From Archangium violaceum (GTDB taxonomy: Bacteria; Myxococcota; Myxococcia; Myxococcales; Myxococcaceae), in NCBI RefSeq assembly GCF_016859125.1, contig NZ_CP069338.1, forward strand, positions 2,356,001 through 2,420,000: a DNA stretch of 64,000 bases, in the 5' to 3' direction. Positions 50,131-58,737 of this stretch are shown here, piece after piece (the stretch's first letter is position 1; each line of letters begins with the position of its first letter). The translations under genes were made by a program, and so were the position numbers. The notes below the pieces were generated by a model. That model was not told where the DNA came from and ran no database searches. It saw only the letters and a program-made list of their open reading frames with translations.

Positions 50131-50192
50131 ATGCGTTGGACGCATTGCCCCGAGATGCGCAGAGTAACGCTCGTTCCGACGAACGGAACGAG
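50131..50192. promoter_or_regulatory. Two LysR-type palindromes between lysR and gst
   Basis: ATGCGT-TGG-ACGCAT (50131-50145) and CTCGTTCC-N7-GGAACGAG (50170-50192). Both are perfect and contain T-N11-A. Centres are 43 bp apart, about four helical turns, as for recognition and activation sites of LysR proteins. Confidence 0.65.
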
Positions 50193-50214
50193 ACCGCTCC
50201 CTGGAGGAAATACC

Positions 50215-50853
50215 ATGCAACTCTATTATTCGCCCCTGGCTTGTTCGATGGCGGCCCGAATCGCGTTCTACGAGGCAGGCGCGGACGCCACGTTCATCGA
50301 GGTTGACCCGAAGACCAAGCTCACGCGCGACGGAACGGACTTCCGGGAGATCCATCCGCTTGGCCTCGTCCCAACCCTCCGCACCGACGACGGCGACATC
50401 CTCACGGAGAACGCGGCGATCCTTCAGTATGTGGCCGACTTCTTCCCCAAGGCGAAGCTCGCGCCGACGGACCGCATGGAGCGTGCCCGGTTGCACGAGT
50501 GGTTGTGCTTCATCGGGACCGAGCTGCACAAGGCGCTCTTCGTACCACTCCTCGACGCGAAGGCCCCCGAGGGGGCGAAGGCCTACGCGCTGGAGAAGGA
50601 GACGTCCCGCCTCTCCCATCTGGAGAAGCACCTGACCGGCCGCGAGTTCCTGCTCGACCGCTTCAGCGTCGCGGACGCGTACCTGTTCACGGTCCTGAAC
50701 TGGTCCGTGGTGACGCCGGTGGACCTGAAGAAGTGGCCGGCGATCAGCGCATACGTCGCGCGCCTGCGGGACAGGCCGAGCGTGGCGAAGGCGTTCGCGG
50801 AGGAGCGGGTGCTCTACGCGGAGGAGCAGGCGCGGCACAAGGCCAGCGCTTGA
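50215..50853 (+). CDS. Glutathione S-transferase (beta-class-like)
   Basis: 212 residues; ATG 50215 with GGAGGA at 7 nt. Thioredoxin-like N-terminal domain with Cys10 (YYSPLACSM), cis-Pro region GLVPTL and ENAAILQYVAD, then the helical C-terminal domain (FLLDRFSVADAYLFTVLNW). It conjugates or reduces with glutathione, usually for detoxification. The stop codon lies inside a relic of another gene (50846-50917), so the last residues (KASA) may be newly acquired. Confidence 0.92.
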   Translation: MQLYYSPLACSMAARIAFYEAGADATFIEVDPKTKLTRDGTDFREIHPLGLVPTLRTDDGDILTENAAILQYVADFFPKAKLAPTDRMERARLHEWLCFIGTELHKALFVPLLDAKAPEGAKAYALEKETSRLSHLEKHLTGREFLLDRFSVADAYLFTVLNWSVVTPVDLKKWPAISAYVARLRDRPSVAKAFAEERVLYAEEQARHKASA

Positions 50854-50917
50854 GCCCACGCAGCCGGACCTCGCGAGCAGGGCCAGGACCCAGGCGGGTG
50901 AAGCGATAGAGGGGATC
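50846..50917 (-). pseudogene. Relic of a lipoprotein signal-peptide region
   Basis: About 61 of 71 bases match 40585-40655, the signal-peptide part of the lipoprotein gene at 39620-40669, by eye. Translated it still reads SPAWVLALLARSGCVGSS against APAWALALLAMSGCVGSS. No start or body of the gene remains. Confidence 0.65.
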
Positions 50918-50919
50918 GC

Positions 50920-51588
50920 TCAGGTGGCGGCGAGTGCGTTGATGTCCTGGTTCTCGAGCAGGCGCTGGGGCGCGCCCTGTTTCGCGACCCGGAGCATCGC
51001 GCGACCAACGCGCTCGGTCGTCGTGATGACCCCGGGAAAGAGCGTCTTCAAGACCGGAGAGAGCGGCCCCATCACCCAATAGAGGACCCGGTACAGCCGC
51101 GTCTTCGACGTCTCGCCGTGCATCGGCTGGATGAACCCCGGGCGGAACATGTACGCGGCCTTGAACGGCAGCTGGAACAGCGCGTTCTCGGTCTCGCCCT
51201 TGACGCGCGCCCACATGACGCGGCCCTTCCCGGTGCTGTCGGTGCCGACACCCGACACGTAGATGAACGTCATGCCCGGGTTCAGCCGCACCAACGTGCG
51301 CGCCGCCGCGAGCGTGTAGTCGTACGTCACGCGCCGGTAGTCCTGCTCCTTCATGCCCGCTGAGGACACACCCAGGCAGAAGAAGCACGCGTCATGGCCC
51401 GAGAGCTCCGCCTCCACGGTGGAGAAGTCGGTGAAGTCGCGGTGCAGGAGCTCGGTGAGCTTCTCGTGCCGCTGCCCCGTCTCGCCGCGGCCCACCACGA
51501 GCACCCGCTCCACCTCGGGGTCGAGCAGGCACTCGCGCAGCACGCCCTGTCCGACCATCCCCGTCGCGCCAAAGAGCAGAACCTTCAT
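50920..51588 (-). CDS. NAD(P)-binding Rossmann protein (short-chain/epimerase-like)
   Basis: 222 residues. N-terminal GATGMVGQGVLRECL nucleotide motif; FIYVSGVGTDS and RPGFIQPM are typical of atypical SDR / NmrA-like oxidoreductases such as YbjT-like epimerases. No clear YxxxK, so it may bind rather than transform a substrate. ATG 51588 lies 1 nt after the stop of the metallo-hydrolase gene, so the two are coupled. Confidence 0.85.
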   Translation of the reverse strand: MKVLLFGATGMVGQGVLRECLLDPEVERVLVVGRGETGQRHEKLTELLHRDFTDFSTVEAELSGHDACFFCLGVSSAGMKEQDYRRVTYDYTLAAARTLVRLNPGMTFIYVSGVGTDSTGKGRVMWARVKGETENALFQLPFKAAYMFRPGFIQPMHGETSKTRLYRVLYWVMGPLSPVLKTLFPGVITTTERVGRAMLRVAKQGAPQRLLENQDINALAAT

Positions 51589-51589
51589 G

Positions 51590-52768
51590 TCATCGGCCTC
51601 CCGGGTGGATGTCGCCGAGCTGGGTGGAGACGATGGGGTGCTGCGCCGCGGTGTCCCAGGGCAGGTTCGGCCACCAGCGCTCGAGCGGCGCCGGAGCGCC
51701 CGGCTCGATGCTCTGGCCGGGCCTGGGCACGACGACCATGTCGTTCCCCTCCTCGGCCGCCGCGAGCACGCGCTCGATGGGCTCGGTCCAGCCATGGGCG
51801 GCGAGCGTGAACAGCCCCCAGTGCACCGGCAGGAGAACGCGGCCCTGGAGCATCCGGTGGGCGAGCACCGCCTGCTCGGGTCCGATGTGCCAGTCGGGCC
51901 AGGCGCTGTGGTACTGGCCCACCTCGATCATCGTCACGTCGAAAGGCCCCAGGCGCGCGCCAATGTCCTTCATGGCCGGGAACAGCCCGGTGTCACCCGA
52001 GTAGAACGCGCGGTGCGCGGGGCCGTGGAGCGCGAAGCCGGCCCACAGCGTCGCGTCCTTGTCGAGCCCGGTCCGCCCCGAGGCATGCCGCGCCGGAGTG
52101 GCGGTGATGTCGAGCCCGCGGACCCGCGTGTGCTCCCACCAGTCGAGCTCGACGATGCGCGCCTCGGGCACACCCCACGCGGCCAGATGCGCACCAACGC
52201 CGAGCGGCACCACGAAGGTGGTGTCCCAGTCCTTCATGGCCGAGACGGTGGGATGGTCCAGGTGATCATAGTGGTCGTGCGAGATGACGACCGCGTCGAT
52301 GGGCGGCAGCTCCGAGAGCGCGACGGGCGGGGCATACCACCGCTTGGGACCCACCCAGCTCAGTGGCGAGGCGCGCTCGCTCCAGATGGGATCCGTGAGG
52401 ACGCGGTGGCCGTCGATCTCGATCAGCGTCGTGGAGTGCCCGAGCCACGTGACGCGCAGACCCGTGGCTGGCGGTGTGTCGAACCGGCGGCGGTCGCCGG
52501 GCACGGAGGGAGGCGGCTCGGCGGGGCCCACGTCGGGGCTCGCCTTGAACATGGCCGACAGCGAGCCCCACCAGTCATTCCAGAGCGGCTGCGGGTTCTC
52601 GAAGTGCCCGTCCTTCCATTGCGGCGAGCGCTCCATCCGCACGCGCCGCACACCGCTGGCACGAGCACCCAGGGCGGGCCACGCGTCGGCGGCGATGGCG
52701 GCCAGGACCACGGCCAGCACTCCCCCCATCCCGAGCGCCACGCGCGCCAGTCTGCTTCGAATCTTCAT
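51590..52768 (-). CDS. MBL-fold metal-dependent hydrolase (NAPE-PLD/UlaG-like)
   Basis: 392 residues from ATG 52768; ATG 52798 also in frame. One N-terminal membrane helix (ALGMGGVLAVVLAAIAADAW), then a metallo-beta-lactamase fold with the dinuclear metal motif SHDHYDHLDH, TWLGHSTTLIEIDG, and later His/Asp ligands (YSGDTGLF; LPVHWGLFTLA). Similarity in motif order is to N-acylphosphatidylethanolamine phospholipase D-like enzymes, so a lipid phosphodiester is possible. Divergent from a TetR regulator with a long palindrome between; coupled to the NAD-binding gene. Confidence 0.88.
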   Translation of the reverse strand: MKIRSRLARVALGMGGVLAVVLAAIAADAWPALGARASGVRRVRMERSPQWKDGHFENPQPLWNDWWGSLSAMFKASPDVGPAEPPPSVPGDRRRFDTPPATGLRVTWLGHSTTLIEIDGHRVLTDPIWSERASPLSWVGPKRWYAPPVALSELPPIDAVVISHDHYDHLDHPTVSAMKDWDTTFVVPLGVGAHLAAWGVPEARIVELDWWEHTRVRGLDITATPARHASGRTGLDKDATLWAGFALHGPAHRAFYSGDTGLFPAMKDIGARLGPFDVTMIEVGQYHSAWPDWHIGPEQAVLAHRMLQGRVLLPVHWGLFTLAAHGWTEPIERVLAAAEEGNDMVVVPRPGQSIEPGAPAPLERWWPNLPWDTAAQHPIVSTQLGDIHPGGR

Positions 52769-52822
52769 GGGCTTCACCGGCTCCTCGGAGGGACGCATGC
52801 CGGGAGGGCTCGCCCGCTCGAT

Positions 52823-52858
52823 ACAAATTGACAAAGTACATAAATATTGTCAACTTGT
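52823..52858. promoter_or_regulatory. Long inverted repeat, TetR operator candidate
   Basis: ACAANTTGACAA - N12 - TTGTCAANTTGT, perfect over 11 of 12 bases per arm with one free position. It lies in an AT-rich patch 4 bp before the TetR start and 54 bp before the divergent metallo-hydrolase start. Confidence 0.75.
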
Positions 52859-52862
52859 TCGC

Positions 52863-53402
52863 ATGCCGGATGAGAAGAGCCAGGAGCGCGACGCGCAACG
52901 ACGGGCGGAGATCCTCCAGGCCGCGCGGGAGTGCTTCCTCCAGTTCGGCTACGCGAAGACATCGCTCGACGACATCGCCAGGCGAGCGAACATTTCGCGG
53001 CCGCTCATCTACCGGAAGTTCAAGAACAAGGACGACATCTTCACCGCAGTCATCGAGGAGCTCTTCGAGGAGCGCTATCCCCGGGCCGAGCAGGTGCTGG
53101 CCTCGCCCGGCACCCGGCGGGACAAGCTCCTGCGCCTCTATGAGATCCTCCTGCTCGAGCCGTGGGACGAGCTGATGGGCGCGCCCATGGCGGCCGATTT
53201 CTACGAGGTCTGCTCGCGACTCTTCCCCCAGGTGGAGGCGAAGCACGCCCGGCGGCAGCTGGAGCTCACACAGGCCCTCCTGGAGAGCAAGGAGCTCTCC
53301 GAGGTCTTCATGCTCGCGGTGGACGGGCTCCAGGGCGACCTGCCGGCGACACGTGTGCTGCGCCGCCGCCTGCAACTGCTCGCCGAGCGCTTCGTGCCTT
53401 GA
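52863..53402 (+). CDS. TetR-family transcriptional regulator
   Basis: 179 residues. HTH about 14-60 (FGYAKTSLDDIARRANISRP; LIYRKFKNKDDIF), then a short helical ligand domain. Divergent from the MBL hydrolase / NAD-binding operon, with the long palindrome at 52823-52858 placed to control both directions. No clear Shine-Dalgarno: the transcript may be nearly leaderless. Confidence 0.92.
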   Translation: MPDEKSQERDAQRRAEILQAARECFLQFGYAKTSLDDIARRANISRPLIYRKFKNKDDIFTAVIEELFEERYPRAEQVLASPGTRRDKLLRLYEILLLEPWDELMGAPMAADFYEVCSRLFPQVEAKHARRQLELTQALLESKELSEVFMLAVDGLQGDLPATRVLRRRLQLLAERFVP

Positions 53403-53552
53403 GGACCGCTGGCGCCGGTCAGGCGCCTCAAGCCCCGGAGCCATACACGGAGCTACAGGGGGCTACGAATTTGCCTTGAGCTGTATCCCAGGTGAAGGTG
53501 TCCGGCGTCGTTCCGCCGTCATCCACAAGCCACCCTCCCCCGGAGTCCGCGA

Positions 53553-54074
53553 ATGATGCTCCTCCTCACGGCCGTGGCCTCGTTGACCCTGGCGACCGCG
53601 CCTGGTGACGGCTCGTCACACCTGCTGCGCGTGGCGTTGGATACAGCAGCCCTTTCGGCGCTTCCTCCCTCGTGCTTCCGCGAGCCCACGAAGGCCTCGC
53701 ACGCACCTGCGCCGGAGCAGGACTTCACCTGGGTGTTGCGCGACGGGCAGGGAGGCTCGAGCACGCTCGAATCGGGTGCTCCCTCCTTCACCCTGGGCGA
53801 CGCGGGAAGGGTGAGCCTCCCCCAGCAACTGCTCGGCTCCGATGCGCGGTACTCCCTCCAGAGCTTCCAGGCTCGCGTGGAGGGCTCGAGCATCATCACG
53901 CATCACACGACAATCGAGATCGAGCTCATGCCCGGTGAGGAGCGCTGGACGGGAACCCTCACCCTGAGCGCGCGCGATGAGTGCCGCGGCGGCACGTGCC
54001 AGCTCACCTGCGAGGTGAAGCTGCCGTTCACGGCGAGGCCCGTGCCTCTCAGCCTCGCGCGCGCGGCACGCTGA
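53553..54074 (+). CDS. Hypothetical exported protein
   Basis: 173 residues. Signal peptide about 1-17 (MMLLLTAVASLTLATA). The mature part is beta-rich with four Cys (SCFREP; DECRGGTCQLTCEV), the last three close together. No family recognised. GGAG lies about 9 nt before the start. Single gene between a TetR gene and the MEDS kinase. Confidence 0.65.
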   Translation: MMLLLTAVASLTLATAPGDGSSHLLRVALDTAALSALPPSCFREPTKASHAPAPEQDFTWVLRDGQGGSSTLESGAPSFTLGDAGRVSLPQQLLGSDARYSLQSFQARVEGSSIITHHTTIEIELMPGEERWTGTLTLSARDECRGGTCQLTCEVKLPFTARPVPLSLARAAR

Positions 54075-54116
54075 GGAGCCGGGCGCGACAGCCCGGTGCA
54101 CGGCCCGAAGCGTCGC

Positions 54117-55472
54117 TCAGTCGAGCGGCAGCATGAGGGTGAACGTCGCGCCCGCCCCAGGCCGGCTGACGAGCGTCACAGTGCCCTGGTGAGCATCCAC
54201 CATCTGTTTCACAATCCAAAGCCCCAAGCCGAATCCACCTGAGAACGTCTGGCTCCCCGCCTGGACGAAACGCTCGAAGATCCGCTCGTGGTCCTTCTCG
54301 GCGATACCCGGTCCAGCGTCTCGAACGACGAGCCTCACCCAGGGGCCTTCCGCTTGCACCCGGATGTGCACGGGAGCGCCTGGGGCGTAACGGGTCGCGT
54401 TTTGCAGCAGGTTGGTGAGCGCCTGCTCGACACGCATCCTGTCCCAGCAGCCCACGATGGCTTCGCGAGCGTCGACAGTGACCTGGCACCGGGCCCGCGC
54501 GAACTCCTCCGCGAATCGCTCCACGGTATCCGTCACCAATTCCGACATGTCGAAGGACTCTCTCTGGAGCACCGGAGTCCTGACATCCGCACGAGAGACG
54601 TCCAGCAGGTTGTTGATGAGCTTCTCGAGCCGGCCGCACTGCTCCTGGATCCGGAGCAGCCGGACGTTGAGCTGTTCCGCGGTCAGCGTTCCCTTCGCCT
54701 TGGCGCGAACCATCCCCTGGACATAGAGCTGGAGCGAGGTGATGGGGGTCTTCAATTCATGTGACGCGACGGAGAGGAACTCATCTCGTGACCGGACGGC
54801 GAGCGCGAGAGCGGCGGTCCGGTCGAGAACCCGGCGTTCGAGCTCGGCGTTGAGGCGCTGCAGTTCATCCTTCGCCATGCTCAGCGCGGAGCTCTCGATC
54901 ATCTGCCAATTGCCCGCCCTGCGCGTGAGGGCGAACTGGTGGTTGGCGACCACATCGAGGATGTCATGAGGCTGGCAGCGACTCAGGCAGTAGCTGCACA
55001 TCCCAATGATGTGACGGGACTTGAAGGTCCGCGAGACCCGAGCCTCGTAATCGACGAAGCCATTCCAATCCGAGCGCTCGACCCAGTACGTATTTCCCGT
55101 CAGCCGCAGCCCGGCGAACCCATTCGCCAGGGCCTGCTCTTCACGCTCCAACCATCCTCGCAGGGTGTCGTCCGGGTCCGACCTTCCCGTCCGCGCATAC
55201 CAGTCCTGGTGGTCGATGATCTCGATCTGGTTGCGCCGCTCTCGCTCCATGAGATCCGGAACGACGGAACGAAGCGCCGTCCGGGCGTCTTCGGCGCGGA
55301 AGGGCTCAGAGGTCACCCACAGGCATTTCTCGTTGTTGTCAAGGCCCGCTTTGAAATAGGGCACCAGCGAGTCCACGAGGTCTTCTCGCTCCTCATAGAA
55401 CTGGCAGAAATGCGAGCCCCAAGGGAGGGAGCCAACGACCGAAAGCCCACTGGGCCTGGGAGCATCGTGCAT
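54117..55472 (-). CDS. MEDS-domain sensor histidine kinase
   Basis: 451 residues, cytoplasmic. Residues about 15-190 are a MEDS domain (GSHFCQFYEEREDLVDSL; GLDNNEKCLWVTSEPF), found in DcmR and methanogen/methylotroph sensors and thought to sense small carbon compounds. Coiled coil 200-225, HisKA with SVASHELKTPITSLQ (phospho-His), HATPase_c with LLQNATRYAPG, DAGPGIAEKD and GFGLGLWIVKQM. No response regulator nearby. The MEDS domain has several Cys/His (HIIGMCSYCLSRCQPHD) that could bind metal. Confidence 0.9.
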   Translation of the reverse strand: MHDAPRPSGLSVVGSLPWGSHFCQFYEEREDLVDSLVPYFKAGLDNNEKCLWVTSEPFRAEDARTALRSVVPDLMERERRNQIEIIDHQDWYARTGRSDPDDTLRGWLEREEQALANGFAGLRLTGNTYWVERSDWNGFVDYEARVSRTFKSRHIIGMCSYCLSRCQPHDILDVVANHQFALTRRAGNWQMIESSALSMAKDELQRLNAELERRVLDRTAALALAVRSRDEFLSVASHELKTPITSLQLYVQGMVRAKAKGTLTAEQLNVRLLRIQEQCGRLEKLINNLLDVSRADVRTPVLQRESFDMSELVTDTVERFAEEFARARCQVTVDAREAIVGCWDRMRVEQALTNLLQNATRYAPGAPVHIRVQAEGPWVRLVVRDAGPGIAEKDHERIFERFVQAGSQTFSGGFGLGLWIVKQMVDAHQGTVTLVSRPGAGATFTLMLPLD

Positions 55473-56430
55473 GGAGGACCTTTCTTAGGCTGGAGTCAGG
55501 TGTACTACAACCGGCGTACACGCCCTTGTCGGAAATTCGCCACCGTGGCTCCGGAATCGGCCCGCCAGGCGAGCGCTCGTCGAGGACGAGGAGCAGGACA
55601 CCGAGGAGCAGCCACGATCGACAACTGGCGGCTCCATGGTGCCGAGCCCGGACGACTCGTCCCGAGTTGGGGCACTGTCAACCAGCCGGCCTGCTCGAGG
55701 CTGGCGCCTGGGCGCGCGCACGGCGCTACTCAGTGAATCTGGACGGCGAAGGTCTCCCACGGGCCGACCGCGGTGCGGTTGACGATGAGCGGGCTGTCCC
55801 CAGAATCCTCCGCGCAGACGTACTGCCCGTTGCCCACGCATCTGGCCAGCATCGTCGCGGACCCGGTGGGAGCTGGATGGAACGGGGGTGAAATGACCAC
55901 CCCGTCCAGTCCCGGAGAAACCGTCATCCAGCACCGGCTCCGCCGAGTAGCGCCTCTCCCAGAAGCCTCCATGCCAATCCACGCCGAGCCCATACCAACA
56001 GGTGGAAGTGATTGGAGGCACCACTCACGGTACAAGCAAGAGCACTTCCGCGAAGCGTCTGGATGAGGGGTCATGCAGACGGGGGCCACAGCTCACTCCC
56101 TATGGTCATTCCCCAATTCTTCAAGACTACTGCAGCCCGAATTGGATTGGGGATTTCCACTAAGGGAACGCCCTGACATGGAAAGCCCGTATGGTTTGAG
56201 AGGGAACGGTGACGGGTCTGAAATAGGCCGCGACCCGCCACGGTTGGTTGTCGTGAAGCCAGAACGGGTTTGCGCATCGCTCACACTCCGAGAACGTCAT
56301 TACCTGGCAACGTGCAAAAACGGATATTGACGGATTCCAAGTGGGTCTGTTAATCAGCGCGCCTCTCACAGAGAAAAACATCCCGCGAACTGACCGGATG
56401 ATGCTGTTCAGAGTGTCCGGGGTACGCCCA
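55473..56430. other. Gene-poor stretch with partial AT-rich character
   Basis: Apart from the fascin-like remnant at 55730-56030 I see no convincing gene. From about 56090 to 56430 base composition is visibly richer in A/T than the rest. An inverted repeat CCAATTC / GAATTGG (56113-56119, 56139-56145) lies here. Confidence 0.5.
55730..56030 (-). pseudogene. Remnant of a fascin-like-domain protein
   Basis: The minus strand ends with GQYVCAEDSGDSPLIVNRT and AVGPWETFAV before a stop. This fits the repeat pattern of fascin-like beta-trefoil domains (GxYVCAEN..PLxANRTxxGPWETF) found on secreted bacterial glycosidases. Upstream, coding appearance shifts to another frame (VDWHGGFWERRYSAEPVLDD), suggesting a frameshifted, truncated gene. 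Limits approximate. Confidence 0.5.
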
Positions 56431-56889
56431 ATGCTCGATCTAAAAGTCTTCTTGGAGAGAGAGTCCGTACAAGCCCAGTTGCTGGACCTGGGGCACCCCA
56501 TGACCACGACCGCGGCCGCCGCGGAACGTCTGGGCATAGAGATGGCGGGGGTCTTCAAGTCGCTGGTGCTCTGTACGGAGCAGGGCGAGATCGTGATCGC
56601 GGTGCTGCCCGGTGACAAGCGTGTCGACTTCAAGAGGATTTGTCAGGTCATGGGCTGCCGAAAGCTGTCGTTCGCCAGGCCCGAGGTGGCACTGGAACGG
56701 ACGGGTTACCCACCCGGAGGTACGCCCCCCATCGGATGGGAGACGCCACTCCGCACTGTCATTGATGACTCCATCAATGACCATGAGGAAATCTATTGTG
56801 GAGGGGGGCGCCCCGAGCTGTTGCTGCGTATACAGCCCACGGAATTGTTACGTGTGAGTGGGGCCATCGCAGCGCCCATCAGTCTCTAA
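56431..56889 (+). CDS. YbaK/EbsC-family aminoacyl-tRNA editing protein
   Basis: 152 residues from ATG 56431, the normal YbaK length; in-frame starts at 56341 and 56398 would add 30 or 11 residues. YbaK fold with VFKSLVLCTEQGEIVIAVLP (conserved Lys), GDKRVDFKRI and GGTPPIGWETPL. The family clears mis-acylated tRNA (for example Cys- or Ala-tRNA-Pro). DNA here is less GC-rich than the neighbours, hinting at transfer. Upstream of the ACP operon by 181 bp on the same strand. Confidence 0.85.
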   Translation: MLDLKVFLERESVQAQLLDLGHPMTTTAAAAERLGIEMAGVFKSLVLCTEQGEIVIAVLPGDKRVDFKRICQVMGCRKLSFARPEVALERTGYPPGGTPPIGWETPLRTVIDDSINDHEEIYCGGGRPELLLRIQPTELLRVSGAIAAPISL

Positions 56890-57070
56890 GCCAGACATGC
56901 CGCAGTGGCTTGTCCTCGGGGCCCGTCCGGCTCGAGGCGGCCGTTTGTCCATGGCGGCCCCAGCCGTCCAGCTGACTGTCATTGAACTTGTAGAACATCA
57001 GGACCCGGACCACCGGCAGGTGGTGGTCTGTCTTCATTCAGAAGTCCTACACCCCAGGAGCCGGAATACA

Positions 57071-57337
57071 ATGAGCCAGGAAGAAATCATCTCAACCCTC
57101 AAGAAGATCATGGTGACGGACCTCTTCGTCGAGATTCCCGAGCAGAACATCGGGGCCGACGATGGATTGCAGTCCGTGCTGGGGCTCGACTCGGTGGGCT
57201 TCCTCGAGCTGCGCGTGCTCAGCGAGAAGCACTTCCAGGTGAAGATCCCCGACGAGGCGCTCTCCGCGGAGAACTTCCAGAACCTGCGGACCGTCGCGAA
57301 CCTGGTGCAGCAGCTCCGGGCACAGGGGCGGGCGTAG
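57071..57337 (+). CDS. Acyl carrier protein
   Basis: 88 residues, acidic, four-helix ACP with the phosphopantetheine site GLDSVGFLEL (Ser41). ATG 57071 has AGGAG about 10 nt before. It would carry the growing or modified acyl chain for the enzymes encoded directly downstream (aminotransferase gene 2 nt after the stop). Confidence 0.93.
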   Translation: MSQEEIISTLKKIMVTDLFVEIPEQNIGADDGLQSVLGLDSVGFLELRVLSEKHFQVKIPDEALSAENFQNLRTVANLVQQLRAQGRA

Positions 57338-57339
57338 CC

Positions 57340-58737
57340 ATGGGAATCCTGCAAGCGGATGGCAAGAGGCTCGAGCCCAAGGTGCTCGAGACGCTGCGCG
57401 CCGGCCGGGCCGTGCACATGGACCACTATGACGGCCACCGGCTGCCCTATGCGTGCATCGAGGCGCAGGGGGTGGTGCAGAAGATGACCCCGCTGGAGGG
57501 CGAGACGGCGGGTCTGGTGCACGAGGTCATCGACGCCAGTGGCGGCTACGCCAGCGCCTGTCTGGGGGCCGGGCATCCCGTGGTCATCCAGGCGCTCACG
57601 CAGGCGGTGGAGCGCGGCGGCTACGTGACGGACGAGCTGGGCTCGCTGGAGCGCTCGCTGCTGCTGACCGAGCTCTTCGGGGACAAGGGCCTGTGGGCGG
57701 ACCGCTTCCCCGCCAGCGACTACCACGTCAGCGGCCGCAACTCCGGCTCCGAGGGGCTGGAGATGGCGCTGCGGCTGGTGCTGGAGTCGGGCTTCGACAG
57801 GAAGCGGCTGGCCCCCCTGCCCGGCCGGGAGCAGCGCCGCATGGTGCTCGGCTTCGAGGGCGCCTGGCACGGCTGGACCGGCGGAGTGGTGTCCCTGCTC
57901 AACCGGCGCCACTACCGCGTGGGACTTCCGGAGTACACCCAGGAGGGCACCTACGGCCTGAAGACGGCCTTCCTGCCCTTCGGGGAGCTGGAGGCGCTCG
58001 AGCGCTTCTTCGCCGAGAACGGCCGGCAGCTCGCGGGCGTGGTCGTCGAGCCCATCCAGGGAGACGCCGGCATCATCGTGCCGCCCCGTGGCTACCTGCG
58101 CCGGCTGGCGGCGCTCTGCCGCGAGTACGAGGTGCTGCTGGTGGCCGACGAGGTGCTCACCTTCGCGAAGTCGGGTGGCTTCTTCGCCATGGGGGATGAG
58201 GAGGGCCCCATCGCCACGGACGTCACCGTCATTGGCAAGAGCCTGGGCATGGGGGCGCTGTCCACCTCCATGGTGATCGCCCGGCGCAATCTGAGCATCC
58301 GCTCCAGCGGCGCGGTGTCCACCTCGGATCTGCGGCCGCTCACCTGCGGCGTCATCCGCGCCGGCATCCGCCACATGGTCTCCGAGCGACTGGTGGAGCG
58401 CGCGGGCCCGGCGGGCGAGGAGCTCCGTGCCCGGCTCCAGCGCGACGTGGTGCAGCAGTTCCCCTCGCTCTTCCAGGAGGTGCGGGGCCTGGGCTTCATG
58501 AATGGCATCGAGCTGACGGAGAAGTCCGCGCCGCAGCTCTCCAAGCTGCGCTCCCTGCTGCTCGAGGAGGGGCTCTTCGTGGAGTTCATGGCGGGCGCCG
58601 GCCGCCGCTCGCGAGGGCTGCGCTACAGCTATCCCGCCATGCGCATCGCTCCGCCGCTCGTCACCAGTGATCAGCAGCTGCAGGAGATCGTCGCGCGGAT
58701 CCGCCGGGCCGCCGGCCGCTTCGAGAGCGCCGCATGA
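57340..58737 (+). CDS. Class III PLP aminotransferase (glutamate-1-semialdehyde-aminotransferase-like)
   Basis: 465 residues. Fold-type I class III enzyme: GRNSGSEGLEMALR, VVVEPIQGDAG, Asp270-Glu271 (VADEV) and the Schiff-base Lys300 (VIGKSLGMG). Related domains aminate beta-keto or aldehyde groups on carrier-bound chains in mixed PKS/NRPS systems. Placed between ACP and thioesterase genes it probably acts on an acyl-ACP or on the released product (inference). The last codons overlap the thioesterase start by 4 nt. Confidence 0.88.
   Translation: MGILQADGKRLEPKVLETLRAGRAVHMDHYDGHRLPYACIEAQGVVQKMTPLEGETAGLVHEVIDASGGYASACLGAGHPVVIQALTQAVERGGYVTDELGSLERSLLLTELFGDKGLWADRFPASDYHVSGRNSGSEGLEMALRLVLESGFDRKRLAPLPGREQRRMVLGFEGAWHGWTGGVVSLLNRRHYRVGLPEYTQEGTYGLKTAFLPFGELEALERFFAENGRQLAGVVVEPIQGDAGIIVPPRGYLRRLAALCREYEVLLVADEVLTFAKSGGFFAMGDEEGPIATDVTVIGKSLGMGALSTSMVIARRNLSIRSSGAVSTSDLRPLTCGVIRAGIRHMVSERLVERAGPAGEELRARLQRDVVQQFPSLFQEVRGLGFMNGIELTEKSAPQLSKLRSLLLEEGLFVEFMAGAGRRSRGLRYSYPAMRIAPPLVTSDQQLQEIVARIRRAAGRFESAA

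Noticed and set aside
55485-56024. 179-codon minus-strand open frame
   Set aside because: Coding appearance holds only in a short part; treated as frameshifted remnant, not a gene.
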